A stretch of 64,000 nt of DNA, taken from assembly GCA_012103075.1 (NCBI GenBank), contig JAAVLQ010000002.1, forward strand, positions 1,290,001 to 1,354,000, written 5' to 3'. Origin of the DNA: Brucella cytisi (GTDB taxonomy: Bacteria > Pseudomonadota > Alphaproteobacteria > Rhizobiales > Rhizobiaceae). Of the stretch, positions 54,840 to 64,000 are shown one piece after another. Numbering within the stretch: the first letter of the stretch is position 1; every line of letters begins with the position of its first letter. A program made the translations under genes and the position numbers. Below the pieces are notes generated by a model that searched no databases, had not been told where the DNA came from, and saw only the letters and a list, made by a program, of their open reading frames with translations.

Positions 54840-55876
54840 TTACACCAACTGCCGCGCCAGCCGGGCGGATGCAGCTGCCAGCGCATCGGCCATCGGGCCG
54901 ATCGTCGACTGATGATTGGCAAGTGTGACGATGGTGAATCCGGCCTCCGGCCGAGCTTCCTTGAGTTTCGGGGCCGTCATCATCGGCGTCACCGTATCGT
55001 ATCGCGCCTGCACGATTTCAGCCGGCAGGTGACGAATACGATCAATTCTCCCGATGAGATAATTCTCCGGCAAGAAAGCGCGGTTGATGCAATAGTGGGT
55101 AAAATCCGTGATACGGCCAAGGCCGCTTCCGGCTTCAGAAGTTCGGAGACGTGGTTCGTGTCCGGTTCGAAGGTCTGCGTGCGCGCCGAAAATCCGCGCA
55201 GGGCTCTGGGCCGCCGCCTGTTCTTGTACCGGATCACCAGACGTTAGCCGCGTATAGTAGGCGGCGAGCAGGTCGGCGCGCTCACTTTCCTGTACGAATT
55301 CGGCGAATTCCTGCCAGTGATCCGGGAAAATGGCACGGCAGCCATGGAACCACCAGTCAACATCCTCCTGCCCGCCCAGAAATATTCCGTGCAGCCGAAA
55401 CCCGAGACAGTGCTGCGGATGCGCTATTCCATAGGCAAGCGAAAGACATGATCCCCAAGAGCCTCCGGCCACAAGCCAGCGCTTGATACCCAGTTTTTGC
55501 GCAGGGTCTCCATGTCCGCGATCAGATGCTGTGTGGTGTTTTCAGCAATTTCCGCGATAGGGGTGGAACGGCCCGCACCGCGTTGATCGAAGGTAATGAC
55601 ACGATAAGTATTGAGATCGAAACTGGCAATCTGCTTGTCCGAGACACCTGCACCGGGACCGCCATGTAGAAAGACAGCTGGGATCCCTTTGGGATTGCCA
55701 TATTCCAAAACGGAAAGTTCATGCAGATCACTGACCGGCAAGCGAAACTCCTGCACTGGTTGCGCAAGACTTGCCGCTCCACTGGCACCGCTTTGCGGCT
55801 CCATATTGTTGAATAGCTGCGCCTTTTCGTCAGAAGAGTAAATCTTCCCCTCCAGAACGCGCTTGGCTTCCGTCAT
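54840..55876 (-). CDS. prolyl aminopeptidase (proline iminopeptidase)-like (frameshifted)
   Basis: Alpha/beta hydrolase of the S33 group, about 345 residues. It has the oxyanion HGGPGAGVSDKQ, FDQRGAGRSTP and the nucleophile elbow AGGSWGSCLSLAYG, and the lid with FLGGQEDVDWWFHGCRAIFPDHW. A candidate Asp is in QARYDTVTP and a His in ANHQSTIG, where most prolyl aminopeptidases have GHS, so the third element is atypical. Breaks near 55480, 55200 and 55110. It would release N-terminal proline from imported peptides. It starts directly after the small upstream gene (TGA-ATG) and ends 36 bp before the S9 peptidase gene. Confidence 0.87.
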
Positions 55877-56062
55877 TCATTTCCCCATTTTCGCGCTCAT
55901 TTGAAAGGCGCACCAGTCATCATTATCCGAAGCTAATCTTCTTGCTTTTTCAAGAGCTTGAAGAAAATCCGAGGAGTGATCTCCCTTGACCGTCAATTTT
56001 GTTATTTGAAATTTATAGGCAGCAAATTTAGGCTTTGGCCAATGCAATTTTAGACTTGCCAT
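55877..56062 (-). CDS. small AT-rich hypothetical gene inside the peptide operon
   Basis: A 61-codon frame beginning MASLKLHWPKPKF and ending CAFQMSAKMGK, with its stop immediately before the prolyl aminopeptidase start. It is clearly more AT-rich than the genes around it. I do not recognise it. It could be a real small gene acquired late, or only a chance open frame in a 255-bp gap between operon genes. Confidence 0.35.
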   Translation of the reverse strand: MASLKLHWPKPKFAAYKFQITKLTVKGDHSSDFLQALEKARRLASDNDDWCAFQMSAKMGK

Positions 56063-56131
56063 TCCAATCTGGAATAGAAAAGCTGACGCTTGTTGAACAA
56101 GCCCTGTTAAAAACAGGCGAGCGCTTCGACC

Positions 56132-57068
56132 CTATCTATATATACCGGTATGAATCTCCCCGTCTGCACCGCACCGGGCACGATACATGCCGGGGCTGTT
56201 GAACGGCAGGCTGACATTGCCTTTGCGATCCACCGCGACAAGACCACCGGAGCCGCCGATTTCACCCAGCTCGCGGACAACCGCGCCAGCCGCCTCATTA
56301 AGCGATTGCCCTGCCCAGCGCATCCGTACATCCACTTCGTGACCCACCACCCAGCGAATGAAATATTCTCCGTGACCTGTGGCGGAAAGCGCTACCGTCT
56401 CGTCATCCGCCCGGTTCCAGCACCAATGACCGGGCTGTCACCAACGCGTCCCGGGGTCTTGGCGGTCATGCCGCCCGTGGAGGTAGCTGCCGCCAGATGA
56501 CCGAAACGATCCAGCGCAACGGCCCCGACAGTGCCATGCTTGCGGGCAGGATCGCCATCATCGGCAGCACCACTGCGACGACGTGCCATTTCGTCATGCA
56601 AGGCCTTGCGACGCTGCTCCGTCGAGAACCACTCCGGCGCCATCATTTCCAGACCCGCAGCTTCGCAAAATCGCTTTGCCCCTTCGCCTGCAAAAATACA
56701 TGCTCGGTCTGCTCCATGACCGCACGCGCGGCCAGAACAGGATTGCGCGGCCCGCAAATTCCGGAGATGGCGCCGCATGCCCGTGTTGCACCATCCATGA
56801 TGGCCGCATCCATCTCATGCGTTTCATCCGTCGTGAAAACAGCCCCATGACCAGCGTTGAAGAGCGGATTTTCTTCCAGAGCAATCACAGACGCCGTCAC
56901 AGCATCAAGTGCTTTGCCACCTTTACGCAAGACATCCAGTCCAGCCTGCAGGCATTCACGCAGACCGGCATGATAGGCTGCTTCCTTCTCTGGCGTCATA
57001 TTGGCTTTAAGAATGGTTCCAGCGCCGCCATGCAACGCGATGACAGGTACAAATTCGGGCATCTTCAT
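56132..57068 (-). CDS. isoaspartyl peptidase/L-asparaginase, Ntn-hydrolase (frameshifted)
   Basis: Plant-type asparaginase of family T2, self-cleaved to alpha and beta chains. It starts with [18 protein letters not shown], has [35 protein letters not shown] and the autoproteolysis site [25 protein letters not shown], where Thr of GTVG becomes the nucleophile. Breaks near 56720 and 56420 by single losses. Joined length is about 312 residues. It heads the peptide operon on the minus strand. Substrates are iso-Asp dipeptides and asparagine. Confidence 0.92.
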
Positions 57069-57124
57069 TAACTCGCTGTTGACGTCGCTATTGCGGATCG
57101 GAATTATGTGAAGAAGAACGCAAA

Positions 57125-57505
57125 CTATCGAAATGTATCAGCTGGTTTTGATTGGTTCGTTTCGTTTTGTGTATTTTCGAGCTCTCTCGGAAGAGGCAAA
57201 CTTGAGCAGCGCAGGTGCATCTCGCGAACGAACACTTTTCGTCGCTTCTCGTCATTCTCCTTTATTGCCGCCGCTATACCCAGCCCATACGGGCCGATGA
57301 GAAGTCCGGGAGCCGGGTCGGAAACCTTCTTTTCTCTCGCCTCATAATTCGCGGCCTCCGCACGAATTTCTTCGCACTGTGGCGACTGCCATTTGGGATC
57401 CTGAATTGAAAGCGAGGACGCATAATTCTGCGGCGATGTCGTGCATCCAACCAAAGTCATTGACAGCAGGCCAACAATCCCTGCCCCTAAACGTTCGAAT
57501 ACCAT
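57125..57505 (-). CDS. predicted lipoprotein, unknown function
   Basis: Intact 126-residue protein with a lipobox LVGC at residue 21 after a short hydrophobic stretch (GAGIVGLLSMTLVGC). The body is charged and helical and contains a Gly/Pro patch (PGLLIGPYGLGIAAAI) that may contact the membrane. I know no function. It is transcribed on the same strand as the peptide operon, 56 bp before it. Confidence 0.75.
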   Translation of the reverse strand: MVFERLGAGIVGLLSMTLVGCTTSPQNYASSLSIQDPKWQSPQCEEIRAEAANYEAREKKVSDPAPGLLIGPYGLGIAAAIKENDEKRRKVFVREMHLRCSSLPLPRELENTQNETNQSKPADTFR

Positions 57506-57552
57506 TTCATTCCGTTTCTTTATGCGACAGGCTTCACGTGCGATGCCACCGC

Positions 57553-57826
57553 TTAATCTGAAATATTGCTATTGCCTGCAAGTATTGCATCCGCAGCCAA
57601 CCCACCTGCCATGCGGTATTCATCCGACCATTCTTCATCATCAAATACGCAAAGCGCAATTGTCGCACATCGCTGCCTCTCCCTCAGGATAGCAAGTGCG
57701 ATCATATCGACGGGTGCAACTTTTTTCGTTCGCTTCTGAGACTTCGAGCCACAAATTTCTGGCCGCATCTTCAATATCACGGGGAAATTCCATGCCGTTT
57801 GCCTCTTCACGTGGTTCAATGCGCAA
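57553..57826 (-). CDS. hypothetical protein, about 90 residues (frameshifted)
   Basis: Joined from two frames across an A run near 57722 where one A appears extra: MRIEPREEANGMEFPRDIEDAARNLWLEV followed by APVDMIALAILRERQRCATIALCVFDDEEW and ending AAGNSNISD-like LAGNSNISD. Function not recognised. Good start context and a stop before the lipoprotein gene's promoter region. Confidence 0.55.
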
Positions 57827-57999
57827 AATTTCGGCTCATCGAATCGCAAGCTGTTACCCGCTGCTTCTATCGTTTCACAATTCAATATAGCAGGCACTTC
57901 TCAACAATGCCGCACTGAACGAAACTTTCGTTCGACAGCACCCGTTAACGGAAAACATTGATCTGCACGGATATAAAACGCTGAGGGCTACATTTAGCA

Positions 58000-58177
58000 A
58001 TGGGCGAGGCAGAGCTTGAAGCCGGACTTATTCTTTAAAATCATACTGGCTTTATGCGCAGTTTTCCTTGTGACTGCCATCTTTATCAGGCTTTATCACG
58101 AGTATCACGACATTGATCCGACACGGGGCAACATACGTTCGGGCGTCTACCCGGGTTGGGATACATCAGAGAACTAA
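58000..58177 (+). CDS. small single-span membrane protein (probably frameshifted)
   Basis: Either an MGEAEL start at 58000 with one extra T near 58016, or a TTG start at 58016. The shared part reads KPDLFFKIILALCAVFLVTAIFI, one transmembrane helix, then a polar tail RLYHEYHDIDPTRG ending GWDTSEN. About 58 residues. Its end overlaps the convergent periplasmic protein gene by 4 bp. No family recognised. Confidence 0.45.
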
Positions 58178-58673
58178 TCTCCTGAAGTTTCAGAGAACCT
58201 GTTTGCCCGGTAAGTCAGGCTTCCCGACTCGGCAGCCTCAACGTCAATCCGGATATTCCTGATTTCGATAGATTGTTGCTCAACCGGAAAATCGACTGTT
58301 TGTCCCGTATCCGGGTTTTGCAGATCAGTCGCGGTATAACCGCGAATCTCGAAACGCATTCTGCCATCGGCGACGCCCAAATAAACGATGTCAAAAATCG
58401 TGCCGGACTCGATAGGATCATACTCATCAGGATTTGGTATCTCCAACCCTTTGGCATAATCGCGCGGGGGACAACAGGATCGCCACTCAGAACGAACTGG
58501 ATCTGACCAAAGGTGTCGGTTACCGGTGCAGAATGATGCGATGTCTCTTCAGTCCCTGCCGACACCTCAGCACCTTCTGCCTGTTGCGCGTGCAAGTTCG
58601 CCGGAAAACTCAGAATACAAGATATGGCCGAGAATATTACAAGCCATCGAATTGTATTCGAACGTTTACCCAT
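58174..58673 (-). CDS. secreted hypothetical protein (frameshifted)
   Basis: Signal peptide RWLVIFSAISCILSFPANLHAQ, then an acidic linker and a beta-rich region: FGQIQFVLSGDPVVPRAIMPKG, and after one lost G near 58440, IPNPDEYDPIESGTIFDIVYLGVADGRMRFEIRGY. About 166 residues. Function unknown; periplasmic location likely. Confidence 0.7.
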
Positions 58674-58875
58674 CGGCTGCTCCTTTTCCTGAATCGTAAA
58701 TCAACGGCGTTGTTTTGACCGAAACGCAACGCGCAAGCAATCCTGCATATCAGGTGCTGTACCTGTTGAAGGCATAGCAGTAACTGTCACGATTTTATGA
58801 CTGCAATCGCAGATGCCTTCGGTTAGGGTCAGCGCGGGAAGATTATCTTCTGAAACCTCAATAGAGAGGCATGGC

Positions 58876-60238
58876 ATGACGGTTGAAACCAGTCCGTTCG
58901 CGTTATTCGGACAGTTGTTGAAACACTGCGCCCACAGTTCAACGTGGAGTTATGGGATGGCACGCGCATCGGTGCATTCGATGGCCCATCATTGGTAATC
59001 AACGATCCGACAATCGTTCGACAGCTTCTCCTCAAGCCCAACTATGATTCTCTGATCGATATCTGGACATCCGGTCGTGTGGATATCAGTAATGGTACAA
59101 TCTTCGACCTCGCAAATGCCAAAACCGATGGAAGTGTGAAGAACAGGCTGAAAGAGCTGCCAAAATGGCAACTACTCAAGGATCTTCCGGCTCTTCTGCT
59201 CGCTGGCAAAACCGATGCGCGCGAGGTTCTTGACGGCAAGAGCCTTTCGTCAGTGGATCGAGCAAGGAGGCAATTACCCATCATTACGATGTGTCCAACG
59301 AGTTTTATCGCTTATTCCTCGATGAGCGAATGGTTTACACATGCGGCTACTTCACGGACTGGGCCAATGATATCGATCAGGCCCAGAAGGACAAGCTGGA
59401 ACTCATCTGCCGAAAATTACGATTGAAACCAGTGACCGTCTTCTGGATATCGGTTGCGGTTGGGGTGCCCTCCTGATCTATGCAGTGCAGAACTTTGGCG
59501 TCATCGGAACCGGCGTTTCATTGTCGGAGGCACAAACGGCGCTGGCCCGAGAGAGGATTAAACAGGCAGGGCTCGAAGACAGGATTACCATCCACGTCAA
59601 ATCCTATACAGAGCTTGATGGTCAGTTCGATAAAATTTCGTCTGTTGGAATGTTCGAGCATGTGGGCATCGCCAATTACGACAGCTATTTCAGTGCCGTG
59701 AACCGGCTTCTGCGCCCCGGTGGGCTTTACATGCACCACGCAATCACACGGCGTATGAAGAGGGACAAGAAATCCTTCAAACGCAAAAGTGCAGAGCATA
59801 AGGCGCTTGTGAAGTATATTTTTCCCCGGTGGGGAACTCGATCATCTTGGGATGACGGTAGAAAACCTCGAAGGGCACGGGTTCGAAGTCCACGACGTCG
59901 AAAATCTGCGCGAACATTATGGCCGCACCTGCCGGTTATGGTGCGAACGACTTTATTCCAATTTCGACAAGGCCGTTGCCGAAATCGGTTATCCAAAAGC
60001 GCGTCTCTGGTTGCTCTATCTTGCGGGGTGTTCACTGGCATTTGAGAGAGGCACCGTCCAGATTAACCAGACCGGCTTCAAAACGCAAACGCGGCATTTC
60101 CGCTGTGCCGCAGACGAGAGCGGATATTTATACCAGTTTTGGCGAGCCAAGAGGTGGCTAAAGCAGCTTGGGCAATTCCCACCTGACTCACGATTGACTA
60201 AACAGTCTCCGCTAACTGGACGGTTTGTACCGGTTTAG
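58876..60238 (+). CDS. cfa: cyclopropane-fatty-acyl-phospholipid synthase (frameshifted)
   Basis: Transfers a methylene from SAM to unsaturated acyl chains of membrane lipids. It has the N-terminal lipid-contact region (VELWDGTRIGAFDGPSLVINDP), then THHYDVSNEFYRLFLDERMVYTCGYF, the SAM site LLDIGCGWGALLIYA, GVSLSEAQ, SVGMFEHVG with the catalytic Glu, and YLAGCSLAFERG near the end. Breaks near 58892, 59268, 59432 (losses) and 59828 (gain of C). Joined length is about 454 residues. Its 3' end overlaps that of the convergent FGGY kinase gene by 41 bp. Confidence 0.93.
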
Positions 60239-61732
60239 CCTGTATCTGGCGCCATAGAGGCGTCATTGCAGCTGTGATATCTCCATAAAGCGCGTAACGG
60301 CGATTATAGTGTCCATCCAGCGCGGCGTTCGGCTTGTAATGCCGATCGGCGCGCACCATGGCATTGGCACCTTCTGTGAAATCGAAGAACAGCCCAACAC
60401 CGGTCCCTGCCGCAATGGCTGCGCCAAGTGCGCCTGTTTCTCGTGAGACGGCAACGGAAACTGGCACGCCGAGTACATCGGCAAATATCTGGGGCCATAA
60501 ACGGCTGCGTGAGCCGCCACCGGAAAGCACAGCCTCCTCGAAGGTCGCGCCTGCTTTTCGGATGGTTTCCACATGCTGGCGATGACCAAAGGCAACGCCT
60601 TCAAGCAAAGCGCGTATCAGATGCCCCTTCGTATGCCAGCCCGCAATACCGTAAAACCCTGCGCGGGCGTGGCCGTCCTGCTGCGCTCCGTAGAGATAAG
60701 GGTGGTAAAGCGGATCATCACCTGCAGGTTCGACGGCTGCGGCGAGACTACAACAAACATCAAATGACGAGACATCGGTATGATGGTCTCCTTCAAAGAA
60801 TTCCCGCACCAGCCATTCAAGATTCGCCGCAGAGGTAGCGCTGTTTTCCATCGCCATGTAACGGCTGCGATCAAAAGTAGAGGTCATGAAGACCGGCCCC
60901 TTGAGATCAGGGCCGTCGACAATAATCTGGTTGATGCTCCATGTACCCGCAATGATCGATGCACTTCCTGTGCGTGAGACACCAGAACCTAGCGCCGAAG
61001 CTACAACATCGAAGAGACCTCCAACAACGGGTGTGCCCGCCGCAAGCCCGGTCTCCCGCGCCACAGCCTCAGTTACATTGCCTGCAATATTGTCGCTTTC
61101 GATGAGCGGTGGCAGGATATCCATACAGTCGCCCAAACCGTAAGCTTCCATCAAAGCACTGTCGTAACGGCGCGTTGCAAGATCGAGCAAGCCTGCCCCG
61201 ACATGTCGGAAACTTCGCTGAAACGTTTGCCCGTCAAGCGATTGACCACGAAGTCCTTGGAGAAAAATACCGTGCCTATCTGGTCAAACAGTTCAGGCTG
61301 GTAGCGCTTCAGCCGGGCAAGCAGTGTCGGGGTTTGGGAGGGCCATGGACGCTGGCGCGCTATCGGATAGGTCTTTGCGCCCACCCCTTTTGCCGTCCAC
61401 TCTTCAACGAGACCGGTCGCGCGGGTGTCGAGCGACTGGATACCTATGAGCGGATCTCCCTCCCGGTCGAGCGCGTAGAGCCCGTTGCCGTGTCCGGCAC
61501 AGCCGATAGCGGCAATATCACTCGCCGCTATCCCCGCCTTATCAAGGCAAGCCCGAATAACCCGCTTGGCATTGGACCAGAGCTCGCCAAGGTCACGCTC
61601 GACGTGACCGGGATGCGTCATGCGGCTATGTCCTTCTTCACCTGCATGGGCGAGCTCCCGTCCCGAAAGATCAAAAACCACAGCCTTGATGACAGTGTTG
61701 CCCGCATCGAGCCCCAACAGATATTTTTGCAT
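60198..61732 (-). CDS. FGGY-family carbohydrate kinase (frameshifted)
   Basis: Sugar or polyol kinase of about 512 residues. It begins MQKYLLGLDAGNTVIKAVVFDLSGRELA, with the phosphate-1 loop, and has AIGCAGHGNGLYALD with the family His-Gly, GLFDVVASALGSGV, IAGTWSINQ and the adenosine site SGGGSRSRLWPQIFADVLGVPV. One lost G near 61190 breaks the frame. The start at 61732 is preceded by GGAGGG. It is closest in appearance to L-xylulose/polyol-type kinases such as EryA and LyxK, but the gene order is not that of the known Brucella erythritol operon. Last gene of the minus-strand operon. Confidence 0.88.
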
Positions 61733-61767
61733 GAAGAACCCTCCCAAGGTCCAACTAATCCAGTAAC

Positions 61768-62610
61768 TCAGCCCTGCTGATAAAGCGAGTAGGCCTCCTC
61801 GCCGCTCGCATTCTTATGAATAATCGCCATCAACCCACGCACCACGGCGCTTGGATTGGCATGCTGATATATGTTGCGTCCATAGACCATGCCCATTGCA
61901 CCTTGCTGCATCAAGGCTGCAGATTTTGCAAATACGGTGGAGAGATCTTCCTTACCACCACCACGCACCAGCACCGGACAGCGCGCCGTCTCTACGACAC
62001 GATGGAAATCCTCTGCATTTGTTGTCGGATCTGCCTTGATGATGTCAGCTCCCATTTCACGGGCAAGCCGCGTAAGCGTCACGATCTTGTCGGCGTCACC
62101 ATCGACCATGTAGCCGCCGCGCTCTGTGACTGGCTGCATGACGAGCGGTTCGATCATCAGCGGCATACCATATTTTTCGCAATCTGCCCGGACGCGGGAA
62201 ATGTTCTGCACGCATTGACGAAAGAGGTCTGGCTCGTCCGGCAGCATGAAGAGGTTCACCACCACGCAGGCCGCATCCATCTGCAGCGCTCCGATCAGCG
62301 GATCGGCCTCGTTCTGCAGCACCGCCCACATGTCGCGATGGCGGATACGGTTATAAGGATTACCCATGTCGAGACGCATGACCAGCGCCGGTTTATCCTT
62401 GCCGGGAACATCCTGCAGCAGATCGGCCTGACCATAGTTCATCTGAATTGCATCAGGCTTTGCGTCGATCAATGCCTTGATGACAGCTGGCATATTCTCC
62501 AAAGCCGTCGAGAAAAGGGGCTCATTGCACACGCCGTGGTCGACAGCCACATCCAGACAGCGACCGTTGCCGAACAGTCGGTTCATCCGGACTTTGCGGT
62601 TTTCTCGCAT
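61768..62610 (-). CDS. DhnA/LacD-like class I aldolase
   Basis: Intact 280-residue TIM-barrel protein of the DeoC/DhnA/LsrF group. Key strands are RCLDVAVDHGVCN, DAIQMNYGQADLL, MPLMIEPLVMQP, ADIIKADPTTNAEDFH (candidate Schiff-base Lys) and CPVLVRGGGKEDL, with QGAMGMVYGRNIYQH for phosphate binding. It most likely cleaves or thiolyses a ketose-phosphate made by the neighbouring kinase and dehydrogenase. A gap of 82 bp separates it from the GlpD-like gene. Confidence 0.85.
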   Translation of the reverse strand: MRENRKVRMNRLFGNGRCLDVAVDHGVCNEPLFSTALENMPAVIKALIDAKPDAIQMNYGQADLLQDVPGKDKPALVMRLDMGNPYNRIRHRDMWAVLQNEADPLIGALQMDAACVVVNLFMLPDEPDLFRQCVQNISRVRADCEKYGMPLMIEPLVMQPVTERGGYMVDGDADKIVTLTRLAREMGADIIKADPTTNAEDFHRVVETARCPVLVRGGGKEDLSTVFAKSAALMQQGAMGMVYGRNIYQHANPSAVVRGLMAIIHKNASGEEAYSLYQQG

Positions 62611-62692
62611 AATTCACTCCTTCGTTCGTTCCTTGCGGAAAGGGTTTCTGCGGCGACGCCGTGGCGCTCGCGCATGAGGGTTAGAAATCGCG

Positions 62693-64000
62693 TCAGCTCT
62701 GCTTTTTGTACTTTGGTGACCAGCTTTTCTCCGTCGCCAGCAAATCAAGCACGGCCTCGGTCATGGCGAGAGATAGTTCGCCGGAAATCGCCAATGTCGT
62801 GCGCCGCAGGAGTAAGTCATCAAGACGTTCGACCGCCTCTGTGCGGATGAGATACAGGAGCTCCCGTGTGCTGTAGTCGGTATTGGGCAAGACGTGATCC
62901 GCCCCTGTGGCAATGAAGCGAGCTATTTCGGCAGCATCGGTGCCGTAGCGCTTGAAGAGTATTTCAACGCGGTCTGCGGGAAGTCTGGTGGCGGTAGTCA
63001 ATTTTTCGATCCAGCTTGCACGATCTTTCGGGAATGCGTGTCCACCGCCTATGGCACGTTCTGTCGTGTCGATCCGTCGCGACAACCCCAACCGCTTCAA
63101 CGCCATGTCAGCAGCCATTTCGCCAAAGGAACGAAAAGTTGTCCATTTTCCGCCAATCATGCAGAGTACGGGAGGACGGTCATCCTGCCCTTCAAGCACC
63201 GTGCAGAAATGGTCGCGTGGGATACGGCCCGTAAAACTGTCGTTGCTGGCTGGCAGCGGGCGCACTCCTGCGAACTGGAAGACAATCTCCTCAGGACGTA
63301 TTTTGATCTCTGGCAGCACGGAAGCGAGCGATTGCAAAATGTAGTCCTGTTCGTCTGCCTCGCAGCGCACGGTGCCGGGATCGTCGACGCGGATATCTGT
63401 CGAGCCGACGAGAACTTTGCCGAGATAGGGAAACAGGATGCAGATGCGTCCGTCCTCGTTCTCGTAATAGATCATGTGCCCATCAAGACTGTCACTGAGA
63501 GCGGGATTATCGACAATGAGATGCGAGCCTTTGGTGCCCCCATCAGCGGGGCAGGTTGTGCCTCTTTCGGAAACAGTGTGCCATTCGCGATATCGATCCA
63601 GCCACCCGTCGCGTTGATGACCAGCCGCGGCTGGATAGAGAGTGTTTCGCTGGAAATACCGTCGAATAACTGGAAATCACCGCCGCCACGTTCACGAATT
63701 GCCGCATAGTTGAGCGCCTTGGCATTTGGTCCAGCTGAAAGGCCGTCGCGCCGAAGCTCGATACCAATCCGCTCAGGATGGCTGACCCACGCATCGAAGT
63801 AGGTAGCGGAACTGCGGATCGCAGGATTGAGCGAGGGCCACTTTGCAAGTGTCGTTTTGCGACTGCGAAAACGGTGTTTTGGCATAAGCGCTCGTTTGCG
63901 CGTCAGAAAATCGTAGATGCCTAATCCTGTTTTGATGGCGATTGCACCACGCCGGCTCGGACGGCGCGTAAGCCCCAGAAAACGTACAATCCCATTTCCT
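62693..64000 (-). CDS. GlpD-like FAD-dependent polyol-phosphate dehydrogenase (partial, frameshifted)
   Basis: The C-terminal 430 or so residues of a glycerol-3-phosphate-dehydrogenase-like flavoprotein; the N-terminus with the FAD loop is beyond the right edge. Seen here: RLVINATGGWIDIAN, GTKGSHLIVDNPALSD, FPYLGKVLVGSTD, VFQFAGVRPLPASND and MIGGKWTTFRSFGEMAADM. One lost G near 63542 breaks the frame just before GTKGSHL. The C-terminal domain ending SPKYKKQS is present. With the aldolase and FGGY kinase it suggests a polyol-phosphate route such as EryB-type enzymes use. Confidence 0.9.

Noticed and set aside
61816-62850. Long plus-strand frame of 344 codons opposite the aldolase gene
   Set aside because: It is antisense to an intact, recognisable aldolase, has a His/Cys-rich composition unlike a real protein, and no family features.
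60198-64000. The Brucella erythritol operon (eryABCD)
   Set aside because: Gene order is dehydrogenase, aldolase, kinase; no EryC-type or EryD-type gene is adjacent within the window.

Overview
The window reads like an alphaproteobacterium of the order Hyphomicrobiales, most like Ochrobactrum/Brucella. The assignment rests on gene content and style: TctABC and Dpp-type importers, a DctB/DctD-type pair beside a KgtP-type carrier, a MurQ/AnmK recycling set, UbiTUV, moderately GC-rich coding DNA with AT-rich gaps, and long operons with ATGA overlaps. No rRNA, tRNA, CRISPR array, phage or insertion sequence was seen.

Most of the larger genes are broken by one or more single-base indels, usually beside short homopolymers. 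By hand I count roughly seventy, with deletions about twice as common as insertions. When the frames are joined, complete conserved proteins with intact catalytic residues appear. I therefore treat these as probable sequence errors and give one span per gene, naming the break points. A gene called 'frameshifted' is not claimed to be a true pseudogene.

Layout. (1) 1-2.5 kb, minus: a membrane GGDEF-EAL protein with a periplasmic molybdopterin-domain partner. (2) 2.8-14.3 kb: a peptidoglycan-sugar scavenging operon on the minus strand (murA paralogue, GlcNAc/MurNAc-type kinase, murQ, a Dpp-type ABC importer, a serine hydrolase, anmK), divergent from an RpiR/MurR-type regulator. Two GGAAT-N5-ATTCC palindromes lie at its likely control points. 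(3) 14.4-16.1 kb: a small membrane protein and an M24 peptidase. (4) 16.1-21.4 kb: ubiX and ubiD (minus) divergent from ubiT-ubiU-ubiV (plus), with a perfect FNR-type box (TTGAT-N4-ATCAA) between them and a Crp/Fnr regulator downstream; together an oxygen-independent ubiquinone module. (5) 21.5-26.4 kb: a DctB/DctD-like two-component pair, whose regulator lacks the GAFTGA loop, and a KgtP-type dicarboxylate carrier. (6) 26.4-32.3 kb: an AraC regulator divergent from a fatty-acid-type degradation operon (acyl-CoA synthetase, SDR, thiolase, acyl-CoA dehydrogenase). (7) 32.4-34.7 kb: a peptide-deformylase-like protein without the metal ligands, serA, and a hypothetical gene. (8) 34.8-42.6 kb: a TctABC importer with a PdxA2-type dehydrogenase, a TIM-barrel isomerase and a fused DhaK-DhaL kinase, divergent from a GntR regulator, with a 17-bp direct repeat between. 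(9) 42.7-57.1 kb: a LysR gene convergent with a minus-strand peptide uptake and degradation operon (isoaspartyl peptidase, prolyl aminopeptidase, S9 peptidase, M20 amidohydrolase, a complete Dpp/Opp ABC importer, a serine hydrolase, an MmgE/PrpD protein). (10) 57.1-58.7 kb: small envelope and hypothetical genes. (11) 58.9-64 kb: cfa, convergent with a polyol-type operon (GlpD-like dehydrogenase, DhnA/LacD-like aldolase, FGGY kinase) that runs off the right edge.

The common theme is scavenging: cell-wall sugars, peptides, organic acids, fatty acids and polyols each have an importer and/or activating kinase, degradative enzymes and usually a local regulator. The quinone module suggests that respiration under low oxygen is also provided for.
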